Source: Pseudarthrobacter sulfonivorans
Lineage (GTDB): Bacteria; Actinomycetota; Actinomycetes; Actinomycetales; Micrococcaceae
Direction: 5' to 3'
DNA length: 64,000 nucleotides
Assembly (NCBI RefSeq): GCF_014712225.1
Contig: NZ_JACXBW010000004.1
Span: 269,437 to 333,436 of the forward strand
Positions 8,994 to 17,767 of this stretch are shown in pieces (within the stretch, counting starts at the first letter, position 1; each line of letters starts with the position of its first letter). The translations under genes and the position numbers were made by a program. The notes under the pieces are model-generated. The model made no database searches. It saw only the letters and a program-made list of their open reading frames with translations, and was not told where the DNA came from.

Positions 8994-10559
8994 ATGACCA
9001 GCCAGCCCAACACCGGTTCCGATCCAGCAGCCCAGGACATGAGTCCCGAGGAGATCCAAGCTGTCATCGACCGGATCCTCGCCAAGGACGTCCCTGCCAG
9101 GAACGTCAAAGCTGCCGACGGCGAGAAGGCCGTGCTTGGCAGGGCACAGGCCATTTCCCGCCAGGAAGACGAACACACAAGCTACGACGGCGACCAGCAG
9201 GACCTCGACGAACGTCGGGCGCTGCGGCGCGTGGCCGGCCTCTCCACGGAACTCGAAGACGTCACCGAAGTCGAATACCGGCAGTTGCGGCTCGAACGGG
9301 TGGTGCTGGCAGGTCTCTGGTCCGAGGGCACCCTCGCGGACGCTGAGAACTCCCTCCGTGAGCTCGCAGCCCTCGCCGAGACGGCAGGCTCGGAAGTCCT
9401 GGACGGGCTGGTACAGCGCCGTGCCAAACCGGACCCGGGCACATTCCTTGGCTCCGGCAAGGCACAGGAGCTCAAGGAAATCGTCACGGCTACGGGCGCG
9501 GACACCGTGGTGGTCGATGCCGAACTGGCGCCATCCCAGCGCCGTAGCCTCGAGGACATCGTCAAGGTCAAGGTCATTGACCGGACGGCCCTGATCCTGG
9601 ACATCTTTGCCCAACATGCCAAGAGCCGTGAAGGCAAGGCCCAGGTTGAGCTGGCGCAGCTGGAATACCTCCTGCCACGCCTGCGTGGCTGGGGTGAATC
9701 GATGTCCCGGCAGGCCGGCGGCCAGGTGGGCGGCGCCGGCGCCGGCATGGGTTCGCGTGGACCCGGTGAGACGAAGATCGAACTGGACCGCCGCCGGATC
9801 CGTACGCGCATGGCCAAGCTGCGGCGGGAGATCGCCGCGATGAAGCCGGCACGGGAAACAAAGCGGGCCAGCCGCCGTCGTAATTCAGTGCCGTCGGTGG
9901 CAATCGCCGGGTACACGAACGCCGGAAAGTCCTCTTTGCTCAACCGGCTCACCGACGCCGGGGTGCTGGTGGAGAACGCCCTGTTCGCCACCTTGGATCC
10001 CACTGTCCGCAAGGCAGAGACCTCCGACGGCCTGGGGTACACGCTGGCGGATACCGTGGGTTTCGTCCGTTCCCTGCCCACCCAGTTGGTGGAAGCGTTC
10101 CGCTCCACGCTGGAGGAAGTGGCTGACTCCGATCTGATCCTGCATGTGGTGGATGTTTCGCATCCGGACCCTGAAGGCCAGATCGCTGCCGTCCGCAAGG
10201 TGTTCAGCGAGGTGGACGCACGCAACGTGCCCGAGATCATCGTCCTCAACAAGGCTGATGCCGCGGACCCGTTTGTGGTGGAGCGCCTCAAGCAGCGTGA
10301 GCCCCGCCATGTGGTGGTGTCGGCCCGGACCGGCCAGGGAATCGCCGAACTCCTCAAAGCCATCAGCGACGGCATTCCGCGGCCCAGCGTCAAACTCGAG
10401 CTGCTGATCCCGTACGACCGCGGTGACCTGATCAGTAAGCTGCACGAGACCGATGCCGAGATCCTCAGCCTGGAGCACGGTGAACACGGCACCCGCGTTG
10501 TGGTCATGGTCCGGGAGGGCCTCGCGGCTGAACTGGAATCCTTCGTCAGCAATGACTGA
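8994..10559 (+). CDS. hflX: Ribosome-associated GTPase HflX
   Basis: A 521-aa protein. An N-terminal HflX domain (GSGKAQELK and the DAELAPSQRR block) and a Gly-rich linker (GGQVGGAGAGMGSRGPGE) lead into a G domain with G1 GYTNAGKSS, G3 DTVGF and G4 NKAD. HflX splits stalled or antibiotic-bound 70S ribosomes. I prefer ATG 8994, with AAAGGAG at 8984-8990 and a promoter-like TATTCT at 8961, over the in-frame ATG 8904, which would add 30 unconserved residues. Its stop overlaps the start of the downstream helicase gene, implying coupling. Confidence 0.93.
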   Translation: MTSQPNTGSDPAAQDMSPEEIQAVIDRILAKDVPARNVKAADGEKAVLGRAQAISRQEDEHTSYDGDQQDLDERRALRRVAGLSTELEDVTEVEYRQLRLERVVLAGLWSEGTLADAENSLRELAALAETAGSEVLDGLVQRRAKPDPGTFLGSGKAQELKEIVTATGADTVVVDAELAPSQRRSLEDIVKVKVIDRTALILDIFAQHAKSREGKAQVELAQLEYLLPRLRGWGESMSRQAGGQVGGAGAGMGSRGPGETKIELDRRRIRTRMAKLRREIAAMKPARETKRASRRRNSVPSVAIAGYTNAGKSSLLNRLTDAGVLVENALFATLDPTVRKAETSDGLGYTLADTVGFVRSLPTQLVEAFRSTLEEVADSDLILHVVDVSHPDPEGQIAAVRKVFSEVDARNVPEIIVLNKADAADPFVVERLKQREPRHVVVSARTGQGIAELLKAISDGIPRPSVKLELLIPYDRGDLISKLHETDAEILSLEHGEHGTRVVVMVREGLAAELESFVSND

Positions 10560-12609
10560 CCTGGTGGCAGGGGAGGTCTCCGAGACGGCCGGCGAGGAGT
10601 TCGTGATTGAACTGCTCGACCGTGCCGTCGCCGGGATGGGCGGCCAAAGCCGGGCCGGCCAGCACGAAATGGCCCGGCAGGTGGCGAAAGCCATCGAAAC
10701 CGGCGACCATCTCCTGGTCCAGGCCGGGACCGGCACCGGCAAGTCACTCGCCTACCTCATCCCGCTCATCGCGCATTCCCTGGTGAGCGACAAGCCCACC
10801 CTCGTTTCCACGGCAACCCTTGCGCTGCAGACCCAGATCGTGGGCCGGGACCTTCCCCGGCTGCTCAAGACCATCACCCCTGCACTGGACCGCCCGGTCA
10901 AGGTGGCTCTGGTCAAGGGCCGTTCCAACTATGTGTGCAGGCACAAGCTCGAAGGCGGGTTCCCGTCCGAGGAGCCCGCGGAGGGCCAGCTCTTCTCTCT
11001 CGGCGAGGACACCAGCGTTCCGCACTTCGCCGCCGCCGTCGGCGGCCCGTCGTCGCAGCTGGGCAAGGAAGTGGTGCGGCTGCGTGAGTGGGCGGAAAAA
11101 ACCGCCACGGGAGACCGCGACGAGCTCCTTCCCGGGGTCACCGACCGCGCCTGGCGGCAGGTCTCGGTGACGTCGCTGGAATGCCTGGGGGCGCAGAAGT
11201 GCCCGATGGCGGCCGAATGCTTCAGCGAACTGGCGCGCCACGATGCGGCCGAAGCTGACGTTGTGGTGACGAACCATGCCATGCTGGCCGTCAGCGCGTT
11301 TGAGGGCCTTGCCGTGCTGCCCGAATACGACGTTGTGGTGGTGGACGAGGCCCACGAACTCCAGGACCGGGTCACCGGCGCGGTCTCCGGGCAGCTTTCC
11401 GTGGCCATGGTCCACGCGGCGGCGGCCGGCGCCCGTAAGCACACCGCCATCACCGTTGACGCCCTTAACGCGGCCGCCGCCAACCTCGAACTCGCCCTGG
11501 CCGGAGTGCCGAACGGGCTGCTGCCCAACGGGCTCAATGACGAACAGCTGGACTGCGTGGATCAGTTGCGGGAGGCCTGCCGGGCTGCCCTTTCAGATTC
11601 AAAGGGGGACGGCAGCCAAACGGCCGACGGCGGGCGGCAGCTCGCCCGCTCGCGGCTGATGCTGATCCTGGAACTGTGTGAACGCCTCATCGTCGCGCGT
11701 GAGAACCGCGAAGTCGTCTGGTTTTCCCGGGCCAGCTCCTTCGACCCGCAGCAGGGCTACTCGCAGCCGGACGAGACAGCTCCCGCGCTGATCAACATTG
11801 CGCCGCTCAGTGTTGCCGGTAAGTTGCGTGAGGGCCTGTTCGCCGGCCACACGGTGGTGCTGACCTCGGCTACCCTGGCCATCGGCTCAGCGTTCGAACC
11901 GGCCGCCGGAGGCCTGGGGCTGGTAGGGGAGGGCGCGCCGAGTTGGACTGGCATCGACGTCGGCTCGCCGTTCGACTACCCCAAGCAGGGGATCCTCTAT
12001 GTCGCCGGGCACCTGCCCAAACCCGGGCGCGGAGCGTCACCGGAGGCCCTGGACGAGCTGGAGGCGCTGATCCGGGCCTCCGGCGGCGGTGCGTTGTGCC
12101 TCTTTTCATCGCGCCGTGCGGCAGAAGAAGCGGCTGAGGCGATGCGACCACGGCTCGGGCTCAGCATTCTTTGCCAGGGCGACTCCACCATGACGGCGCT
12201 GGTGAAGCAGTTCGCCGACGAGCCCGATACCTGCCTGTTCGGCACCATGTCGCTGTGGCAGGGTGTTGACGTTCCCGGCGGATCATGCCGGCTGGTGGTG
12301 ATCGACCGCATCCCGTTCCCGCGGCCCGATGATCCGCTCATGACCGCCCGCTCCCGCGCCGTGGCGCAGGCCGGCGGCAACGGCTTCATGGCAGTTTCCG
12401 CCACGCACGCGGCCATCCGCCTGGCCCAGGGGGCAGGCCGGCTGATCCGTTCGACGGGGGACAAAGGAGTGGTGGCCGTACTCGATTCACGTCTTGCCAC
12501 GGAGCGTTACGCCGGCTTCCTTCGCGCTGCGCTCCCGCCGTTCTGGCCCACCACGGACCGCAAGACGGCATTTGCGGCACTCGAAAGGCTGGCCGGGAAG
12601 GGCGCCTGA
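10552..12609 (+). CDS. DinG/Rad3-like ATP-dependent DNA helicase
   Basis: A 685-aa superfamily 2 iron-sulfur helicase: Walker A QAGTGTGKS near residue 56, DEAH box VVVVDEAHELQD near 260, motif V-VI region GTMSLWQGVDVPG and QGAGRLIRS. Four cysteines between motifs Ia and II (one in YVCRHK; the others in CLGAQKCPMAAEC) fit the Fe-S cluster site. DinG-type enzymes unwind 5'-3' and clear R-loops and collided forks. The true start is ATG 10552, overlapping the hflX stop by 8 bases; longer frames run inside hflX. No LexA box is visible in front of it, so SOS control is not indicated. Confidence 0.9.
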   Translation: MTDLVAGEVSETAGEEFVIELLDRAVAGMGGQSRAGQHEMARQVAKAIETGDHLLVQAGTGTGKSLAYLIPLIAHSLVSDKPTLVSTATLALQTQIVGRDLPRLLKTITPALDRPVKVALVKGRSNYVCRHKLEGGFPSEEPAEGQLFSLGEDTSVPHFAAAVGGPSSQLGKEVVRLREWAEKTATGDRDELLPGVTDRAWRQVSVTSLECLGAQKCPMAAECFSELARHDAAEADVVVTNHAMLAVSAFEGLAVLPEYDVVVVDEAHELQDRVTGAVSGQLSVAMVHAAAAGARKHTAITVDALNAAAANLELALAGVPNGLLPNGLNDEQLDCVDQLREACRAALSDSKGDGSQTADGGRQLARSRLMLILELCERLIVARENREVVWFSRASSFDPQQGYSQPDETAPALINIAPLSVAGKLREGLFAGHTVVLTSATLAIGSAFEPAAGGLGLVGEGAPSWTGIDVGSPFDYPKQGILYVAGHLPKPGRGASPEALDELEALIRASGGGALCLFSSRRAAEEAAEAMRPRLGLSILCQGDSTMTALVKQFADEPDTCLFGTMSLWQGVDVPGGSCRLVVIDRIPFPRPDDPLMTARSRAVAQAGGNGFMAVSATHAAIRLAQGAGRLIRSTGDKGVVAVLDSRLATERYAGFLRAALPPFWPTTDRKTAFAALERLAGKGA

Positions 12610-12625
12610 GGTCTGCCTGGCGTCC

Positions 12626-12661
12626 GTGACTCGCCTGCGCCGGCCGGTGCCGGCGAGTCAC
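12626..12661. terminator. Bidirectional terminator between the helicase and lexA
   Basis: A perfect 10-bp stem (12626-12635 with 12652-12661) encloses a GC-rich loop that can itself pair. It sits in the short gap between convergent genes. U-tracts are poor. Confidence 0.65.
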
Positions 12662-12688
12662 AGTGCTAGAGCGACAGGTGGTCCAGGG

Positions 12689-13435
12689 CTACAGCGACCG
12701 AAGAACCGAGACGACCTTCCCCATGATCGTGGCGTGATCACCGAGGATCGGCTCGTACTGGGTGTTCTGGGGCAGCAGCCAGGTGTGGCCGTCGCGCTGG
12801 CGGAAGGTTTTGACGGTGGCTTCGTCGTCCAACAGGGCCGCAACGATATCGCCGTTGGCGGCGTCCGCCTGCCGGCGGACCACGACCCAGTCGCCGTCGC
12901 AGATGGCGGCGTCCACCATGGAGTCGCCGGCGACGCGCAGCATAAACAGTTCACCCTGCCCCACAAGTTGGCGGGGCAGCGGCATCACGTCCTCCACCAC
13001 CTGGTCGGCAAGGATCGGTCCGCCTGCCGCGATGCGCCCGACCAGCGGCACCATGGCAGTGTCCATGGCAGTGGGAAGTTCGGTGACAGCACCGCCGACG
13101 CTGTGCAGGACCGCCGGCTTGGCCGAGGCGCCGTTTTTGCCGGTCCCGCCGTCCAGTGTTAAGGGCATGAGGACCTCCATGGCGCGGGGCCGTTTCGGGT
13201 CCCGGCGGAGGTAACCCAGCTTTTCCAGCTGGGAGAGCTGATGGGTGACGCTCGAAAGGCTGGCCAGGCCGACAGTGTCGCCGATTTCCCGCATGGAGGG
13301 CGGGTAGCCGTTGTCATTGACGGAACGCTGGATGGTTTCGAGGATCTTCTTCTGGCGGGCAGTGAGCCCCTTGGGGGTCCTCTGGGGCTGGCGGCCCTGC
13401 GGAGTCGCCTTGCCCTCGGCGGCTGGTGCTGCCAT
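12689..13435 (-). CDS. lexA: SOS repressor LexA
   Basis: A 248-aa LexA. The N-terminal winged helix begins at [13 protein letters not shown], with recognition segment [21 protein letters not shown]. The Ala-Gly cleavage site lies in [12 protein letters not shown], and the C-terminal serine-lysine protease has catalytic Ser in GDSMVDAAI and Lys in the EATVKTF segment. Start ATG 13435 is preferred over an in-frame TTG three codons upstream because AAAGG sits about 11 bases before the ATG and only 2 before the TTG. It represses genes with TCGAAC-N4-GTTCGA boxes and cleaves itself on RecA filaments. It is divergent from the LysM gene, as in mycobacteria and corynebacteria. Confidence 0.97.
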   Translation of the reverse strand: MAAPAAEGKATPQGRQPQRTPKGLTARQKKILETIQRSVNDNGYPPSMREIGDTVGLASLSSVTHQLSQLEKLGYLRRDPKRPRAMEVLMPLTLDGGTGKNGASAKPAVLHSVGGAVTELPTAMDTAMVPLVGRIAAGGPILADQVVEDVMPLPRQLVGQGELFMLRVAGDSMVDAAICDGDWVVVRRQADAANGDIVAALLDDEATVKTFRQRDGHTWLLPQNTQYEPILGDHATIMGKVVSVLRSL

Positions 13436-13522
13436 GTTCGCCAATGCCTTTCGGTTGCGCCGGATCCGGTCCGGCCGTTCGTTGCCGGAATGTCCGGGCT
13501 GCTGTGAATGTCAGACCCTGCT

Positions 13523-13546
13523 GATCAACTACACGAGTGGTTGATC
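13523..13546. repeat. Inverted repeat in the lexA 5' leader
   Basis: GATCAACTAC-ACGA-GTGGTTGATC forms a 10-bp stem with one T-G wobble, about 90 bases upstream of the lexA start. It could be an RNA hairpin or an operator for another regulator. Confidence 0.5.
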
Positions 13547-13580
13547 CTTGATCCAAACGTAGGCCAGCCACATGGCTTTT

Positions 13581-13596
13581 TCAAACATTTGTTCTA
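13581..13596. promoter_or_regulatory. LexA box, lexA side
   Basis: TCAAACATTTGTTCTA matches TCGAAC-N4-GTTCGA at 10 of 12 fixed positions. It lies about 145 bp upstream of lexA, consistent with autoregulation. Confidence 0.82.
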
Positions 13597-13647
13597 GCGA
13601 GTCTCGACAATGTTCGTTGATAAGTGCTAAAACTAAGGAAGCAAAGT

Positions 13648-13663
13648 TCGAATATGTGTTCTA
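13648..13663. promoter_or_regulatory. LexA box, LysM side
   Basis: TCGAATATGTGTTCTA matches the LexA consensus at 10 of 12 fixed positions. It lies 112 bp upstream of the LysM-protein start. Confidence 0.82.
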
Positions 13664-13775
13664 CTCGTTGCCAGCGGATTCGAATATCCGCCCGATGCGG
13701 AGGCGTGAGCCTCAGGGCATTGGCGACGGGGAGGCAACGCCGGGCAGCACAGTATGGTCCAGGAGGGCTCATCTC

Positions 13776-14174
13776 ATGTCAGCTATATCTGCTTCACAGG
13801 ATTCCCAGCCGCAGTTCGTTTCCGTCGAGCACCTGACGTCACAGCAGCACAGGGAATCCCTGCCGCCGCTCCGTCTTACCCGCAGGGGCCGGGTTGTCCT
13901 CATCGGCATCCCGCTGGTGCTCCTGGCAGCGCTCCTTCTCTCGCTGGCCGGTTTTCTCACTTCTCCGGCTAAGGCGGCCGATTCCGCAGCTGATCTCACC
14001 GTCACGCCCACCATCACGGTGACCGTCCAAGCGGGGCAGTCCCTCTGGGCCATTGCGGGCGCAGTAGCACCCCAACGTGACGCCCGGGACGTCATTGCGG
14101 ATATTGTTCAACTGAACAACCTCACCGGCGGCGGCGTGGTGCCGGGCCAGCAGCTCTTTGTCCCCACCCGGTAG
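13776..14174 (+). CDS. LysM-domain membrane protein, probable SOS-induced cell-division inhibitor
   Basis: A 132-aa protein with a basic N-terminal segment (RLTRRGR), one transmembrane helix at about residues 38-58, and an extracytoplasmic LysM domain at about 85-131 (VQAGQSLWAIAG to PGQQLFVP). It is divergent from lexA with its own LexA box, the position of Bacillus YneA and mycobacterial Rv2719c (ChiZ), which halt division during DNA damage. Start ATG 13776 follows AGGAGG at 13761-13766; earlier in-frame codons run through the LexA box and are rejected. The inhibitor role is inferred from context and fold. Confidence 0.85.
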   Translation: MSAISASQDSQPQFVSVEHLTSQQHRESLPPLRLTRRGRVVLIGIPLVLLAALLLSLAGFLTSPAKAADSAADLTVTPTITVTVQAGQSLWAIAGAVAPQRDARDVIADIVQLNNLTGGGVVPGQQLFVPTR

Positions 14175-14250
14175 GCACCGGCATGGGCCCGTTGAGGCAG
14201 GGGCAGGTCCACTGGTGGCCGTCACATTTTCCGGCCGTCTCCTTCGGAAC

Positions 14251-14256
14251 TAAACT
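14251..14256 (+). promoter_or_regulatory. Candidate -10 of a leaderless hisC transcript
   Basis: TAAACT is followed by 6 bases and the GTG start at 14263, with no Shine-Dalgarno in between. Confidence 0.5.
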
Positions 14257-14262
14257 GTTCAG

Positions 14263-15381
14263 GTGAATGACCAGCTAGAGCGTCTGAACCGACTTCCCCT
14301 CCGGACCAACCTTCGCGGGCTTACCCCCTACGGTGCCCCGCAGTTGGATGTTCCCATCCTGCTGAATGTCAACGAGAATACCCATGGCGTTCCGGCGGAT
14401 GTGCAGGCCGCCATCGCAGCAGCCGTAACGGAAGCGGCAACCGGGCTCAACCGCTACCCGGACCGTGAGTTCACCGAGCTCCGGAAAGCGCTGGCCGAAT
14501 ACCTCGGCCACGGACTCGATGCCACAAACATCTGGGCCGCCAATGGATCCAACGAGGTCCTTCAGCAGATATTGCAGGCATTTGGCGGCCCGGGTCGCAA
14601 GGCCCTGGGGTTCCCGCCCACGTATTCCATGTACCCCTTGCTGGCAAGCGGCACCGACACCGAATACATCGTGGGTCAGCGCGCGGAAGGGTACGGACTC
14701 AGCGCCGAATCGGCCGCGTTGCAGGTCAAGGAACTTCAGCCGAACGTCGTTTTCCTGTGTTCGCCCAACAACCCCACCGGTACAGGCCTTGGCCTGGACG
14801 TCGTGGAAGCCGTGTACGCTGCCGGCGAGGCCAGCCAGACCATCGTGATCGTCGACGAGGCATACCACGAGTTTGCCCATGACGGCACGCCCAGCGCCCT
14901 TACCCTGCTGCCGGGCCGGGAACGCCTGATTGTTTCCCGCACCATGAGCAAGGCGTTTGCCCTTGCCGGAGCGCGCCTCGGCTACATGGCGGCGGCGCCG
15001 GAGGTGACCGATGCCCTCCGCCTGGTCCGGCTGCCCTACCACCTCTCCGCGATCACCCAGGCGGCGGCCCTGGCCGCCCTCCAGCACCGGACAGCCCTGA
15101 TGGCGGACGTCCAGGACATCAAGGAACAGCGGGACCGCATAGTCACGGAATTGACGCGGATGGGCCTCAAGCCGGCGGCCTCGGATTCGAACTATGTCTT
15201 CTTCGGCGGCCTGGACAGCCCGCACGAGGTCTGGCAGCAATTGCTGGACGCGGGCGTGCTGGTTCGCGACGTCGGGATTCCCGGCCACCTGCGGGTCACT
15301 GCAGGAACTGAGAGGGAGACCACAGCCTTCCTGACCTCCCTGGAGGGCATCCTGGCCAGCCAAGCGAAGCTCCCCGCCTAG
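14263..15381 (+). CDS. hisC: Histidinol-phosphate aminotransferase
   Basis: A 372-aa fold-type I PLP aminotransferase. It carries ANGSNEVLQ (PLP phosphate region), SPNNPTGTG, the Asp of IVDEAYHEF, and the Schiff-base lysine in [17 protein letters not shown]. It transaminates imidazole-acetol phosphate in histidine synthesis. It is followed after 55 bp by hisB, starting the hisC-hisB-hisH-priA cluster. No hisD, hisF, hisG, hisI or hisE lies in the window. Confidence 0.95.
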   Translation: MNDQLERLNRLPLRTNLRGLTPYGAPQLDVPILLNVNENTHGVPADVQAAIAAAVTEAATGLNRYPDREFTELRKALAEYLGHGLDATNIWAANGSNEVLQQILQAFGGPGRKALGFPPTYSMYPLLASGTDTEYIVGQRAEGYGLSAESAALQVKELQPNVVFLCSPNNPTGTGLGLDVVEAVYAAGEASQTIVIVDEAYHEFAHDGTPSALTLLPGRERLIVSRTMSKAFALAGARLGYMAAAPEVTDALRLVRLPYHLSAITQAAALAALQHRTALMADVQDIKEQRDRIVTELTRMGLKPAASDSNYVFFGGLDSPHEVWQQLLDAGVLVRDVGIPGHLRVTAGTERETTAFLTSLEGILASQAKLPA

Positions 15382-15436
15382 ACTTGAAGTACCGGCGCCT
15401 CAGCGCGCCCTACCACTCCTGCGTTATAAGGACCAG

Positions 15437-16069
15437 ATGATCATGAGTTCCACCGGATCGAACGCTGCCGAGCCCCGGACCGCACGCATGGAGCGTGCCA
15501 CCAGCGAATCGTCAGTGCTCGTGGAGATCAACCTCGACGGCACGGGCGTATCGGACATCGACACGTCCGTCCCGTTCTACGACCACATGCTGACGGCGCT
15601 GTGCAAGCACTCGCTCATTGACATGACGGTCAAGGCCACCGGTGACACGCACATTGACGTCCACCACACCGTGGAGGACGTCGCCATCACCTTCGGTGAG
15701 GTCCTGCGCACCGCGCTGGGCAACAAGGCCGGCATCCGCAGGTTCGGAGAGGCCACTGTGCCCCTCGACGAAGCCCTGGCGAACGCCGTCGTGGATGTCT
15801 CCGGACGGCCGTACCTCGTACACGGCGGGGAGCCCGCCGGGCAGGAATACCACCTGATTGGCGGCCACTTCACCGGGTCGCTGACCCGTCACGTCTTTGA
15901 GGCCATCACACTGCACGCGGGCATCTGCCTGCACATGAACGTCATTGCCGGCCGGGACCCGCACCACATCGTGGAAGCACAGTTCAAAGCCTTCGCCCGC
16001 GCCCTGCGTGCCGCCGTCGAACCCGACCCCCGCGTTGAGGGGATTCCGTCCACCAAGGGTGCCCTGTGA
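15437..16069 (+). CDS. hisB: Imidazoleglycerol-phosphate dehydratase
   Basis: A 210-aa IGPD. It has the metal-binding His-rich motifs [14 protein letters not shown] near residue 71-84 and [17 protein letters not shown] near the C-terminus, plus the FYDHMLTAL motif. It is mono-functional, without the phosphatase domain of enteric HisB. The start is ambiguous between ATG 15437 and ATG 15443: AAGGA at 15428-15432 is 4 bases from the first and 10 from the second, so 15443 may be the real one. The stop overlaps the hisH GTG. Confidence 0.95.
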   Translation: MIMSSTGSNAAEPRTARMERATSESSVLVEINLDGTGVSDIDTSVPFYDHMLTALCKHSLIDMTVKATGDTHIDVHHTVEDVAITFGEVLRTALGNKAGIRRFGEATVPLDEALANAVVDVSGRPYLVHGGEPAGQEYHLIGGHFTGSLTRHVFEAITLHAGICLHMNVIAGRDPHHIVEAQFKAFARALRAAVEPDPRVEGIPSTKGAL

Positions 16070-16797
16070 CCGGCCAGATCCTTCGTGATGGCGCGGTGAT
16101 CGACCCGGCCGCGGGTAAAAAGCCCGTGTCGCCCGAGGGTAAACCCACAGTCACCGTTCTCGACTATGGCTCCGGCAACGTCCGCTCGGCCGTGCGCGCG
16201 CTTGAACGGGCCGGCGCCGAGGTCATCCTGAGCTCCAAGCCTGAGGACGTGCTTAATGCCGACGGCCTGGTGGTGCCTGGCGTGGGTGCCTTTGAAACCG
16301 TGATGCGCGAACTCAAGGCCGTGGACGGCATCCGGCTGATCGGCCGGCGCGTGGCCGGCGGCCGGCCGGTCCTGGCCATCTGCGTGGGCCTGCAAGTGAT
16401 GTTTGAAGCCGGGGTCGAGCACGGGACCGAAGCCGAGGGCATGGGAGAGTGGCCCGGAAAGGTGGAGCTCCTTCCCGCGGAGGTTGTGCCGCACATGGGC
16501 TGGAATACCGTGCAGGTACCCGAAGGCTCAAAGCTCTTCGCCGGCGTTGAGAACGAGCGGTTCTACTTCGTCCACTCCTACGGTGTCCAGGACTGGAACT
16601 TCGATGTGATCCAGCCCCGGATGACGGCGCCGCTGGTGACCTGGTCCGAGCACGGCGCCCGCTTCATCGCGGCGGTGGAGAACGGCCCGCTCTGCGCTAC
16701 CCAGTTCCACCCGGAAAAGTCCGGCGATGCCGGAGCCCGGCTGCTGCGCAACTGGGTGGACGGCCTTCGCAAGCCGGCCCCCACGGATGCAGCCTAG
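16066..16797 (+). CDS. hisH: Imidazole glycerol phosphate synthase, glutaminase subunit HisH
   Basis: A 243-aa class I glutamine amidotransferase. The nucleophile cysteine lies in [11 protein letters not shown] and the catalytic His/Glu in [11 protein letters not shown]; the usual N-terminal [13 protein letters not shown] begins only at about residue 28. The first 27 residues are therefore an extension; a downstream start is possible but the GTGA overlap with hisB supports 16066. HisH supplies ammonia to HisF, which is not in the window. Confidence 0.94.
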   Translation: MTGQILRDGAVIDPAAGKKPVSPEGKPTVTVLDYGSGNVRSAVRALERAGAEVILSSKPEDVLNADGLVVPGVGAFETVMRELKAVDGIRLIGRRVAGGRPVLAICVGLQVMFEAGVEHGTEAEGMGEWPGKVELLPAEVVPHMGWNTVQVPEGSKLFAGVENERFYFVHSYGVQDWNFDVIQPRMTAPLVTWSEHGARFIAAVENGPLCATQFHPEKSGDAGARLLRNWVDGLRKPAPTDAA

Positions 16798-16956
16798 ATG
16801 TGGTCCATCGTCCTGATGGGCCTGGCGGGCCTCCTGGTAGGCGGGGCCTTGTCCTTCCGGCAGCAGCGCAAACCGCTGTGGACGCAGATCAGTTTTTATG
16901 TCTTGGCGGGAATGTCGCTCTTGGCCGCCTACCTGCTGACGCTTCCCGGCAACTAG
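16798..16956 (+). CDS. Small two-helix membrane protein (52 aa) between hisH and priA
   Basis: ATG 16798 directly follows the hisH stop. The 52-residue product has two predicted membrane helices (about residues 3-20 and 33-49) joined by a basic loop with R-Q-Q-R-K-P. It has no similarity I recognise. Its position inside the his operon with zero spacing, its clean codon use and its membrane pattern argue that it is real. Function unknown; a similar short gene appears at this position in related Arthrobacter as far as I recall. Confidence 0.72.
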   Translation: MWSIVLMGLAGLLVGGALSFRQQRKPLWTQISFYVLAGMSLLAAYLLTLPGN

Positions 16957-17013
16957 ACTCCCGCCACACCACCAGACTCCGCACCAGCATCACAACATTG
17001 AAGAGGATTTGAG

Positions 17014-17760
17014 ATGACCACCGCAACCGACCTGCCGGTTCTTGAACTGCTGCCCGCCGTCGACGTCGTAAACGGCCAGGCCGTTCGGCTGGTCCAGGGG
17101 GAAGCCGGCAGTGAGACGAGCTACGGCACACCGCTGGACGCGGCCCTTAACTGGCAGCAGCAGGGCGCCGAGTGGGTGCACCTGGTGGACCTGGACGCAG
17201 CGTTCGGCCGCGGCTCCAACGCAGAACTGCTCCGCGAAGTCGTAGGCCGGCTTGACATCAAGGTGGAGCTTTCCGGTGGCCTCCGGGACGACGAATCCCT
17301 CGAAGCGGCGCTTGATCTTGGCGTGGCCCGCGTCAACCTCGGTACGGCGGCGTTGGAGAACCCGGAATGGACCCGCAAAGCCATCGAACGCTTCGGCGAC
17401 AAGATCGCCGTCGGCCTTGACGTCCGCGGAACAACGCTGGCGGGCCGGGGCTGGACCAAGGAAGGCGGCGACCTCTGGGAGGTTCTGGGCCGCCTGGAAG
17501 AGGCCGGCTGCGCCAGGTACGTTGTCACCGACGTCACCAAGGACGGCACCCTGCAGGGACCCAACGTGGAACTCCTGCGTCAGATGGTGGAGAAGACCGG
17601 CAAGCCGGTGGTCGCCTCGGGCGGCATCTCCAGCCTGGACGACCTGAAGGTACTCCGGTCGCTGGTGCCGCTGGGCGTGGAGGCCGCGATCGTCGGTAAG
17701 GCGCTCTACGCCGGTGCGTTTACGCTGCCCGAAGCCCTCGACGTCGCCGGACGCCGCTAG
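17014..17760 (+). CDS. priA: Bifunctional phosphoribosyl isomerase A (HisA/TrpF)
   Basis: A 248-aa (beta/alpha)8 barrel of the HisA family. The catalytic Asp is in [15 protein letters not shown] (about residue 14-18) and the second Asp in [15 protein letters not shown]; phosphate-binding glycines lie in SGGLRDD and ASGGIS. The PriA form ([23 protein letters not shown]) in actinobacteria serves both histidine and tryptophan synthesis, covering for the missing trpF. Start ATG 17014 follows GAAGAGG. Confidence 0.94.
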   Translation: MTTATDLPVLELLPAVDVVNGQAVRLVQGEAGSETSYGTPLDAALNWQQQGAEWVHLVDLDAAFGRGSNAELLREVVGRLDIKVELSGGLRDDESLEAALDLGVARVNLGTAALENPEWTRKAIERFGDKIAVGLDVRGTTLAGRGWTKEGGDLWEVLGRLEEAGCARYVVTDVTKDGTLQGPNVELLRQMVEKTGKPVVASGGISSLDDLKVLRSLVPLGVEAAIVGKALYAGAFTLPEALDVAGRR

Positions 17761-17767
17761 CCGGCCC

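Larger units (their letters stand above)
13445..13775. other. Divergent control region between lexA and the LysM gene
   Basis: This gap of over 300 bp holds two LexA boxes (13581-13596 and 13648-13663), a weaker third look-alike at 13680-13695 (right half degenerate), and a 10-bp stem with one wobble pair at 13523-13546 in the lexA 5' leader. No gene is evident. Confidence 0.7.

Noticed and set aside
13603..13616. Another LexA-like sequence (TCGACAATGTTCG)
   Set aside because: Half-sites are 3 rather than 4 bases apart and the left one is imperfect.
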